A DNA stretch of 8,388 nt, from the NCBI GenBank assembly GCA_035272265.1, contig DATEQV010000425.1:1-8388 (forward strand). Reading direction: 5' to 3'. This document shows positions 1 to 7,500 of the stretch, one piece after another. Under the pieces are notes generated by a model. It was given only the letters and a program-made list of their open reading frames with translations, did not search any database and was not told where the DNA came from. Source of the DNA: Acidisphaera sp035272265 (lineage in GTDB: Bacteria > Pseudomonadota > Alphaproteobacteria > Acetobacterales > Acetobacteraceae). Positions within the stretch are counted from its first letter, which is position 1, and each line of letters opens with the position of its first letter. The translations under genes and the position numbers were made by a program.

Positions 1-455
1 TCGGCGATATCGACGTGGGCGAGTACCAGGGACGTGTCCGTGGCGAAGGCGCTCAGTACCTGGGCGGCGGTGCGGTCGTTGAAGTTGTCGAAACTGCCGC
101 GCAGCGTCTTGCCATCGAGCGCGATGCTGGCTTGTCCGGGCGTTGCGCATGCCGCCTGAAGCCGGGCGGCATGCTGACGGAAGACCGTCTCGATCTCTGC
201 GGGATCAAACCCCTGGAGGATGTAGCGGATTGCGGTGTGAGCCGGCGCGCGGCGCCACTTCAGACCGAAGGCCGCGTTCAGCTTCCGGCGATGGACATCG
301 ATGAAGGTCACGATGCCTCGATAAGAGTTGCACCCCGTCACGACGGCCAGGATGGAGAACAGCAACACGTGGGGAAGCTTGTATTTCTGGCCCTGCCCAC
401 GGCGGGGATCAGGCACTTCCGCCAGCAGACCCAGCAACGGCGAAAATGGCGACAT
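1..455 (-). CDS. ISAs1-family transposase, N-terminal 151 residues (partial)
   Basis: DDE transposase of the ISAs1 (H-repeat-associated) family, which catalyses cut and strand transfer at the ends of its own element. The visible protein starts MSPFSPLLGLLAEVPDPRRG. Residues about 8-95 match the N-terminal domain typical of the family, with PDPRRGQGQKY, a hydrophobic helix PHVLLFSILAVVTG and the FGLKWRRAPAHTAIR block. Residues 111-121 read IALDGKTLRGS, the family signature holding the first catalytic aspartate (D114). The later Asp and Glu of the triad lie beyond the left edge, as does the rest of the usual 370-400 residues. The ATG at 455 is supported by a GGAGG Shine-Dalgarno at 465-461 with 5-base spacing. 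Codon use is less GC3-biased (CCT, AAA, CTT, TTG, TCT) than in the neighbouring giant genes, as expected for a mobile gene. Whether the complete transposase is intact cannot be judged. Confidence 0.93.
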   Translation of the reverse strand, partial: MSPFSPLLGLLAEVPDPRRGQGQKYKLPHVLLFSILAVVTGCNSYRGIVTFIDVHRRKLNAAFGLKWRRAPAHTAIRYILQGFDPAEIETVFRQHAARLQAACATPGQASIALDGKTLRGSFDNFNDRTAAQVLSAFATDTSLVLAHVDIA

Positions 456-477
456 GGCAACCTCCGACTCGGTTGCC
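456..477 (-). promoter_or_regulatory. Hairpin covering the transposase ribosome binding site
   Basis: Read on the minus strand, GGCAACC (477-471) and GGTTGCC (462-456) form a perfect 7-bp stem around the 8-base loop GAGTCGGA, and the stem ends directly against the ATG at 455. The Shine-Dalgarno GGAGG (465-461) sits half in the loop and half in the 3' arm. In the mRNA this would partly hide the ribosome site and limit transposase translation. Initiation in insertion sequences is often kept low, sometimes by such structures, but the effect here is inferred from complementarity alone. Confidence 0.5.
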
Positions 478-500
478 AGCCCAGGAGTCAGACATTCGGC

Positions 501-512
501 GATTCGCGAATC
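501..512. repeat. Perfect 12-bp palindrome in the transposase leader
   Basis: GATTCGCGAATC is an uninterrupted 12-bp palindrome about 46 bases upstream of the transposase ATG. It could be a binding site for a dimeric protein, or chance. No convincing -35/-10 pair was found around it. Confidence 0.4.
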
Positions 513-540
513 CCCGTTCTCATCAGCCGCTTCAGTTCGA

Positions 541-789
541 TCAGCCCGTGTTGCGGTGCGGACTCATTTCACCCCAAACGCCAGCGTTGAACAGCCTTGC
601 ATCGGCGGCGCCTTCCGCAGAATCTACGTTCCAAGGAAAACTCACAGCTCCTTTCGCGCAAGCTTGTCGATACGGGCTTGGCACGATGCGGCGTTTTCCG
701 CCACCCGGAACGATGGCTGCCACCAACCCGTCATATTGGGGCCCGCAGAACGAGTAGGCCGTGGGCGCGAGCGCCGGCGTCAGCAGATC
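541..789 (-). pseudogene. Out-of-frame continuation of the 1248-residue gene (probable former C-terminus)
   Basis: This covers most of the 456-779 stretch that has no intact gene. The 1248-residue frame stops at 782-780, but the frame one base over stays open to a TGA at 543-541. Its first segment reads DLLTPALAPTAYSFCGP, and almost every codon there ends in G or C like the resident genes. From about position 728 leftwards the third-position bias fades (CAA, TAT, GTT, GGT, GGA, AAA). No plausible start codon with a ribosome site opens this frame. Adding one G near 789 would join it as ...LAAVPADLLTPALAP.... The most likely reading is a one-base deletion near the 3' end of the giant gene, with the tail later running into insertion-sequence DNA near 598. 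The alternative is that the giant gene natively ends at ...VPAIC and the similarity in codon pattern is accidental. Confidence 0.4.
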
Positions 790-3700
790 GCCGGCACCGC
801 GGCAAGCGGCGAGGTGCGCAGGATGCGGCGCTGGCCGAGGTGCAAGCCGAGCGGATCCTCGGGCGCCGCGGTCGAGGCCGCCCCGACGGCGGTCGCCGCG
901 AGCACGTCCCGGCGCGGTTGGATCGGACCGGGCAGGATCTCCACCGCCAGCACGCTGAGCGGTGACGTAATAGCCAACCCGAGCTGATCCAGGAAACTGT
1001 CGATGTTGTCTTGAAGAAACGTCGCGTACCCCCGCGGCTCGCGATTGGCAGCGAGCGCCGTGGTCTTGCCGTCGTCAACGGTCACCAGCTTCGCGGGCTG
1101 TCGCGTGATCAGGACATTGCGCCACGACGCACCATCGGTCTGCCGCACCTGAGTGTACAGCATGAACCAGAGCGCGGTCTGGGGATCGCCGAACCGCCAG
1201 TTCGTCGCCGACTGGCCGTCGAGCAGCGTGACGGCATACGGCGCGGTGACGGTGATGGCGGTCACGTTGCGCCAGACTGTGCAGGTCAGCCGCGGCGGCG
1301 GGTGCTGCACGCCGGCCACGCGCAGCGGGCGTCCGAAGCGGGCCTGCGCGGTGGACCAGTAGTTCGGCGACTTGTTGGCGTGGCCGACGCGGAATTCGTA
1401 GGTCCAGAACCCGAACAGCTCCAGCGCATCCTGCGTCAGGCCCGACGGCAGCGGCAGCAGGAAGTGCACGCCGTCCGGCCCTGAGCTGGTGCCGCTCGCC
1501 GGCGTGAGCTGCGTCATCGCGTCCAGGCCGCTGTCGTCGGAATCCTGGCCGGCGAAGACGACGCGCACCGGCTCGGGATCGACCGCCAGCGGCGGCTCGG
1601 GAAACAGGATCGGCACGTCGTTGCTAGGCAGCAGCGCGCCCGCCAGCAGCGGATCGGGCCCGTAGGCCAGCACGCGGCCGAAATACGTGTCGTCGGCCGC
1701 GTCGGCGATCGGCGCGTCGAACTCGATCCACAGATAGCGGTCGCCGATCTGCGTGCTGGAGTAGTCGGGTGCGGCGACGTAGGCGCTTTCGGCGATGCCG
1801 GTCGCAACGATCTTCGGCGTCTGCGCAGGCGCCGTGGTGATCGGCAGCTTCAGGGTCGTCCAGGTGGTCGACAGCGCCGGGGCTTTCGGGAAGGACGCGG
1901 TGGCGGCGTATTGCGGGTTGAGCACGACGGGGTAGGTGCCCGCCGCCGGGTGCGCGCTTATCGCGTCGAGGAACACGATCGTGGTCGCGGAGCGGTTCGC
2001 CGGGCTGGCCGCGGTGCCGAGTGCGGCCGGCGCGACGACGCCGGGGAAGACGAGCGTGCCGATCGGGACCGCGTTGCCGTCGCGGAAGACACTGAGCGCG
2101 GGCGAGGCGAACCCCTCCCACGTCCAGTCGCGCGCGACGTCAAGCGTGAGCGCCACGATCCAGTGGTCGAGCAGCTCGTTGGCGTTGGACACGGTGAACG
2201 TGCTGCGATCGGGCGACAGCGTGCCACGCAGCGCGCCGGAGGCGGCGAACACGGTGCGGGTGCCGGGCTGGCCGGACAGGGTCAGGCCGTTGGCAAGCAG
2301 CCCGAACGACTGCGCCACCAGAGAAGCGAGGTCGCCGCCCGGCTGCAGATAGCAGGCGCGGAGCTGCTGCGCCGGCGTGCCGGGGAACAGGCCCGCCTCG
2401 GCGGACGCTTCCTGGCGCGTGATGTAGTCGGTCACCAGGCCGGGAGGCGGCGTCGCCGTGCCGTAATAGTTGCTCTTGTTCGCAAGTAGCGGTGTCAGCC
2501 GGATGCGGATGTCGCGCGCGGTGGGGAGCGGCAGGGTCGCCGCATTGTCGAGCGGCGGCGTCATCGCCGAGATGTCCGGCACCTCGGTGTAGGACAGCGC
2601 CAGGGTGACGGTGGGATCGGTGCCGGACGGAAACCTCTCCGTCACGGAATACACGATGCGCCACTTGGTGCCGTCGATGTCGCCCGGCAGCGTGCCGGCC
2701 GGGCCGGTGTCGTGATCCGGGATCGCCGCCTCGACGGTGACGGTGAAGCGATCGACATCCGGGTCCGGCACGCCGAGCGCGCGGCCGCTCGCTTTTGCCG
2801 CAGCGATCAGCGCGTCGAGCGCTGCGCCCTGGAAGGTGGCGGGGCTGACGCCGGCGAACAGCGCCTCGGGATAGCCGATCCGCGGGCGCCGCACCGCCAG
2901 CTTGGTGATCGTGCGCGTCGCCGGCGGGGTGCGGATGTTGACCGGGCCGCCGGGTGTCTGCGCCGGCGGCGGCGGCAGTGCCGGGGAGGCAACGACCTCC
3001 AGCGACTTCGGCGGGATGTAGCGGCGGAACGGCGCGGTGGCGATCGGCGCGAAGCCGGGATGCACCGGATTATCCGCCAATCCCGGGCCGCCGCCGGTGA
3101 GGTCGGCGAGGCGGATGCGGAAGTCGTAGCTCTCGCCGTATCGCGGCGGCGGCACGGCGACCGGGAGCAACGCGTTGGCCGGCATCGTCGTGGTGCCGGG
3201 ACTGAGCTTGGTGATCGTGGTGTCGTGCACCACGAGGCTCGTGCCGCGCCATGCGCTGAAATAAAGCGGCATCCAGCCCGGCTCGGCGCTCGGCGTCGGT
3301 CCGGTGGGCTGCGCCCGCACCGGCGAGGGTGTCACGTACAGCTCGGCGGGGCCGATCGTCGTGGTGCCGATGCCGGTCGACGTGGTGCCGGAGAAGGGGA
3401 GCGTGCCGGTGACCGCGCACAGCGACTGCCAGGCGGTGGTGCCGGTCTTGCGTACGTCGACGCGATAGCCGAGCACGCCGAGCGGCGCTTCCGGATTGTT
3501 GGTCTGCTCGTTGGCGCGGTCCCACAGCAGACCGACTTGGCGATCGAGCCAGATCGTCACCTGCTCGTCGTCCCAGCCGAGCTGGATGCCGGCCTCCGCG
3601 CCGGGGTTGATCCCGTCGGTGCTGCCGGTCGCGGTGTCGATCGTCGGCGGCTGGAAGGAATGCACCACCTGCGCGAAGCCGTCGTCGTAGATCTGCGCCT

Positions 3701-4526
3701 CCTGGTCCGGCGTCGCGAGCGAGGCGGGCGGGGCCGGCACCAGCGGGAACAGAGCGGCGGCGAACAGCTTGCGGTCGGTGGTGAGCGCCGGCAGGCGCGC
3801 GGCGTAGCTGCGCACCGTATCGGGGTTGGCGACGATGCTGGAGGCGAACGGATTGGTCGCGACGCTGGTGTCGATCGCAAAATAGACCCAGGACGTGTCC
3901 GTCAGCAGCGCGGGCGCGACCGTGAGTGTTGTTTGATAGACAAAGCCGCACGCCTGGGCGAGCTTCGGCTGGCGCAGGATGAACGAAATGATCTGCCCCC
4001 ACGCGATGATCGCCGGCGGCGGCGGCGGCGGCGGCGGTGCCGGGTTCGGCGGGTCGATGATCGGCGCCTGGCTTTCCAGCACGCAGCCGTAACCGTCGCC
4101 GGTGATGAACAGCGTCGGATCGCGTGGGCGCGAGAACGGGAAGGCCTGCGTGTAGGTCGGCGGCAGGGACTTCATCACCCGCACAGCGGCGGGGGGCAGG
4201 TCCGTTTTCGCCACCTTTGCGCTCGTGACGGTCGTGCCGCTCGGCAGCCGCGTGCTCATCGAGGTCAGCAGCGCCACCGTGCTTACCGGCGGCGTGGCGA
4301 CGAATGGTTGCGTGAGCGCCGGCGCCGCCGCGGTGGCGGGCAGCGCCTCGCCGGTGAGCAGCTTGATGTCGAGCTTCAGCGGCGTGCCGGCGAACGTCGC
4401 CACGTCGCCGACCGGGCCGAGCGGATTGCCGACCGGCAGCACCAGCAGATTGACCGCGAGCGTGTGCGTCGCCGCCGTCCACGACTGCGGGAACGCCATC
4501 AGGCTGAGTTCGAGATCGTTCAGCAT
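780..4526 (-). CDS. Giant beta-rich protein of unknown function, fibronectin-III-like segments (1248 aa)
   Basis: No enzyme motif, ATPase motif, signal peptide or clear transmembrane helix is visible. The protein looks like a large structural or surface-type assembly of beta domains. It begins MLNDLELSLMAFPQSW. A proline-rich linker lies at residues about 159-172, with eight consecutive prolines. Residues about 310-500 look fibronectin-III-like, with QLGWDDEQVTIWLDRQ, GYRVDVRKTGTTAWQSL and YGESYDFRIRLADLTGGG. A second such stretch at about 1036-1080 reads ELFGFWTYEFRVGHANK followed by WSTAQARFGRPLRV. Between them are mixed beta-like segments such as DHWIVALTLDVARDWTWEGF near 787-806. The ATG at 4526 follows the upstream stop by one base with only a weak AGG ahead of it, so translation probably depends on coupling. 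The stop at 782-780 may not be native, because coding signal continues in another frame beyond it. Function is unknown. A secreted or cell-surface scaffold, or a part of a phage-tail-like apparatus, is a guess from architecture only. Confidence 0.85.
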   Translation of the reverse strand: MLNDLELSLMAFPQSWTAATHTLAVNLLVLPVGNPLGPVGDVATFAGTPLKLDIKLLTGEALPATAAAPALTQPFVATPPVSTVALLTSMSTRLPSGTTVTSAKVAKTDLPPAAVRVMKSLPPTYTQAFPFSRPRDPTLFITGDGYGCVLESQAPIIDPPNPAPPPPPPPPAIIAWGQIISFILRQPKLAQACGFVYQTTLTVAPALLTDTSWVYFAIDTSVATNPFASSIVANPDTVRSYAARLPALTTDRKLFAAALFPLVPAPPASLATPDQEAQIYDDGFAQVVHSFQPPTIDTATGSTDGINPGAEAGIQLGWDDEQVTIWLDRQVGLLWDRANEQTNNPEAPLGVLGYRVDVRKTGTTAWQSLCAVTGTLPFSGTTSTGIGTTTIGPAELYVTPSPVRAQPTGPTPSAEPGWMPLYFSAWRGTSLVVHDTTITKLSPGTTTMPANALLPVAVPPPRYGESYDFRIRLADLTGGGPGLADNPVHPGFAPIATAPFRRYIPPKSLEVVASPALPPPPAQTPGGPVNIRTPPATRTITKLAVRRPRIGYPEALFAGVSPATFQGAALDALIAAAKASGRALGVPDPDVDRFTVTVEAAIPDHDTGPAGTLPGDIDGTKWRIVYSVTERFPSGTDPTVTLALSYTEVPDISAMTPPLDNAATLPLPTARDIRIRLTPLLANKSNYYGTATPPPGLVTDYITRQEASAEAGLFPGTPAQQLRACYLQPGGDLASLVAQSFGLLANGLTLSGQPGTRTVFAASGALRGTLSPDRSTFTVSNANELLDHWIVALTLDVARDWTWEGFASPALSVFRDGNAVPIGTLVFPGVVAPAALGTAASPANRSATTIVFLDAISAHPAAGTYPVVLNPQYAATASFPKAPALSTTWTTLKLPITTAPAQTPKIVATGIAESAYVAAPDYSSTQIGDRYLWIEFDAPIADAADDTYFGRVLAYGPDPLLAGALLPSNDVPILFPEPPLAVDPEPVRVVFAGQDSDDSGLDAMTQLTPASGTSSGPDGVHFLLPLPSGLTQDALELFGFWTYEFRVGHANKSPNYWSTAQARFGRPLRVAGVQHPPPRLTCTVWRNVTAITVTAPYAVTLLDGQSATNWRFGDPQTALWFMLYTQVRQTDGASWRNVLITRQPAKLVTVDDGKTTALAANREPRGYATFLQDNIDSFLDQLGLAITSPLSVLAVEILPGPIQPRRDVLAATAVGAASTAAPEDPLGLHLGQRRILRTSPLAAVPAIC
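4014..4037. repeat. Eight tandem CGG trinucleotides (polyproline tract)
   Basis: Eight perfect CGG units on the plus strand, CCG on the coding strand, encode eight consecutive prolines within the 1248-residue protein. A pure triplet tract can change length by slippage without breaking the frame. Eight prolines in a row normally need elongation factor P to be translated smoothly. Confidence 0.9.
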
Positions 4527-4530
4527 GTCA
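4524..4530 (-). promoter_or_regulatory. Stop-start junction coupling the two giant genes
   Basis: On the coding strand the junction reads TGACATG: the stop of the upstream giant gene, one base, then the ATG of the next. There is no strong Shine-Dalgarno, only AGG six bases before the ATG. A ribosome finishing the first gene would therefore re-initiate on the second, which would keep the two products in proportion. Confidence 0.75.
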
Positions 4531-7500
4531 GGCCTGCACCGAAATTTCCGGCGTGGTGATTGACTGCGAGAACTGCCACGAGCCTTCGAAGCTCACGCTG
4601 ATCACCCAGCAGATCGAGATGTGGATCCCGACCGCGACGCTGGCGATGAAGGTGATCGTCTCCGCCGGGAAATCGACGCCCGGCGGCGAGAGACTGATCT
4701 GCGGGATCGGGAACGGCTGGATCGACACGCCGACCGCCGCGGTCAGCGACAGCGAGGCGGAGGCCAGGCCGCCGAGCACGTCAACGGACGCCTGTCCGTT
4801 GAGGATGATCATGATCGTGATCTTCGAGCCGTTGACGGTGATCTGCACCGCCAGCGTGATCGAAGCGGACCCCTCGGCGATGCCGAGGTCGATGCCGAGG
4901 CCTAGCCCGATGCCGCCCTGGATCATGAAATACGGCGCACCGCTCTGCACGCCGATGTCGATCGCGCCGTTGCCCGCCAGCGGCGAGAGCAGCCAGTTGA
5001 ACGGATTGTCGGGATCGCCGATGCCGATGAGGAAGTCGGCCGACAGCGGCGCCAGCGTGATCGTCAGGCCGAGGTCGAGGCTGATGTCGGACAGGTCGCC
5101 GAGGCCGAGCGGCAGCGTGGGCAGCGCGAACGTGTCGCGCACCGTCAGCTTGCCGTCCGACAGCGAGACATTGAGCCCGGCGCCGACGCCGCCCGGCAGG
5201 AAGTTCGCCAGCGCCTGGAGCTTGCTGAAGATCGACTTGAGCGTGTTGAGCGCCGAGCCGTAGTCGATCGTCAGCCCGGTCAGCCCCGGCTTCGAGACAT
5301 CGTCGGCGGCAAAGCTGCCGACGATGGTGAGCAGGGGATCGGAGCCGAACTCGGGGATGATTACAGCGAACGCGAGCGGTCCGATGGTCAGCCACCAGTT
5401 ACGGCCGTGCGAGTCCGGCAGCGTGTGCGCCGGGTCGATGTTGAACACGATCGCCGACGGGGTGGACGACGGCGCCGGCGTCGGCGGATAGGTGAGGTTG
5501 ATCTGCAGGATGCCGAGATCGAGCAGCGTGGTCGGCTGATCGGGGTTCGGGACCGGCACGGTCTTCGAATAGGCCAAGCCCTGCGGGATGGTCTTCAGCT
5601 CCTCGAGCGCCGAGGTGACGAGGTTCAGCGCCTTGGAGATGTCGGGGAACAGCCCGGTCGCGTTCAGCAGCGACCCGACATCGGCCAGTACCGATCCGAC
5701 ACCGGACGGCAGCTGGATCGACGGGACGGTTCCGGGCGGCACGGCGCCGGTGAGGTCCTTGATGATCGGCTGCTCGAACAGCGTGCGTTGCGTGCCGGTG
5801 TCCTGCAGCAGGCCGTACACGCTGCTCGGCGTCGCGAGCCGCAGCACGTCGACGATGTCGGCGACGTGCCAGTTGGTGGGGTCGGTGTTCGGCTGCACGA
5901 TCGGCACCGGGAAGTTGCCGGGCAGCGGTAACGGTGCGGCGGCGCCACCGGGCCGCTTGCCGAAGCCCCAGGCGCCATCGCGCGGCAGAACCGGTGCAGC
6001 GCGCAATGCGACGCCGAGCGCCGGTCCGGACGAGCCGGCGGGCGTCATGTTGATTTCGATCGCGGCACAGCGCAGCGAGGTGCCCGGCAGGCTGGCGCTG
6101 TAGCCGATCTCGGCGATGCAGGCGAGCGGGTCGGTGATGGCGCCGACCTGGGTGAACAGCGCCGCCAGATCGGCGGGCGCCGGGTTGAGCGGCGGCAGCG
6201 GCGGTGGCGGCGCTGGCTTGGCGGTCTCGTCCGGCGCGATCTGCACATAGCCCGTCAGCCCGGTGGCCGGGACCAGCGTGACGGGCTTGCCGTTCACGTC
6301 CGTCAGCGTCGAGGCGGTGCCGCCGGCGCTGACCTTGACCCGGTAATCCAGACCGATGTCGGCGTCGAACAGCACGCGCCGGTAGGTGAACGCGTTGGCG
6401 ACGACGGTTTCGAATTCAACGACATTGCGCACGTTGTAGACGCCGGCGACGGCACCGCGATTGACCAGCGCCGGCGTGAAGCTCGGGCTGGGGAAGACGA
6501 ACCGGCCGGGCGCTGCCGCGACCCAGCCGCTGTCGGCGCGCTGCACCCAGCCGCTGTTCTGGCGCGTGATGGTGATCGTGCGCACCAGCGGCACGCAGTA
6601 GGGGTACAGCGTGGTCTTGGCCTTGACGACCTCGTAGGCGGTGCGGCCGCGTATGACCTCGAACTGCACCTTGAGGATGGTGGTTCCGGCCGCGGCGGGA
6701 TTGATCCATTCGGAGAACAGGCTTCCGCCGTAGCCGGCGATGTCGATGCGGTTGAGCGGCACCGCGGGGCCGCTGCCGCCGAACACGCCCTGGAAGATGT
6801 TGCCGACGTCGCTGCTGAGCACGTCGTAGCCGTAGCCGGGCGTCGTGGCGATGTTGGACGGCGCGGTGGAGACGTTGGTGCTGCCGCTGAACTGCGCGCC
6901 GGTGCTGGTCGGGTTTGGCGGCTTTAGGGTCAGTTGCAGGGCGCCCGAGACCTGCGCCGGGAAACTGGGCTGCGTCAGCGCATAAACGCCGCCTTGGCTG
7001 AGGAACAGCGCCGGGGTCTTGCCGGTCGGCGGGCTGTTGGCCTGGAAAATGTCGGCAGTCAGCCCGAACGGCAGCGAGAACGAGGCGGAGAAATCGCCGC
7101 CCGCTGCCACGTTGGCGATGTTTTGAAGCAGCACCGGCCCCGGTGCGAGCGGCACCAGGGTTTGCCGCGCGTCGGCGGTGCGCAGCACCGTGGCGAAGCC
7201 GTCGGTGGCCGGCAACGGCATAATCGCGCCAAGCGGCGCCTCCGGCCCGGTGCTGTCCATCGGCTCCCACGACACCAGCGGCACCGCGAAGCTCGCCACC
7301 AGCGTATCCGGCAGAGCGAGGCTGAGGCCGACAAATCCGGGGCCGCTGACCACGGTCGCAGGCGCGCCCCGCTGGCCGGTCACCGCCACGCCGAACAGGT
7401 CCACGCTGGTCGAGAGGTCCAGCAAGGTGAGGCCCAGCAGGTCGTCGATCGCGGGCCCGATCGAGGGCGGCGCCGCCGGTGGCGACAGGATGGCGGTCGC

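Larger units (their letters stand above)
1..598 (-). mobile_element. ISAs1-family insertion sequence, 5' part
   Basis: Partial insertion sequence that runs off the left edge of the window. It is identified by its transposase (455 leftwards), which carries the ISAs1-type N-terminal domain and the first DDE motif. The outer boundary near 598 is inferred. Read on the minus strand, GGCTGTTCAACG at 596-585 resembles the kind of terminal inverted repeat found in this family, and the base composition becomes more AT-rich here than in the large genes. Only one end is in the window, so neither the matching inverted repeat nor a target-site duplication can be seen. The element points the same way as the giant genes and lies just downstream of them. 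The leader of about 140 bases between the presumed end and the transposase ATG is long for this family, so the true end could lie closer to the gene. Confidence 0.65.

Noticed and set aside
480..560. Short minus-strand open frame ending LIELKRLMRTGIRESPNV
   Set aside because: It is only about 26 codons, lacks a start with a ribosome site, and lies in the IS leader. Not enough to call a gene.
15..590. 191-codon plus-strand open frame over the insertion sequence
   Set aside because: It is antisense to a clear ISAs1 transposase with the IALDGKTLRGS motif and has no protein-like features itself.
560..595. TTCAAC as a -35 box for the transposase
   Set aside because: At 17-base spacing the -10 position reads AATGAG, a poor match, and TTCAAC is better explained as part of the IS end.
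688..704. Possible terminator hairpin, GGCG and CGCC around a TTTTC loop
   Set aside because: The stem is only 4 bp and is not followed by a T-run on either strand.
2712..4559. 615-codon plus-strand open frame opposite the 1248-residue gene
   Set aside because: Its translation is Arg/Gly/Ala/Asp-rich low-complexity, typical of the antisense shadow of a GC-rich gene, and the minus-strand frame has the better protein sequence and codon pattern.
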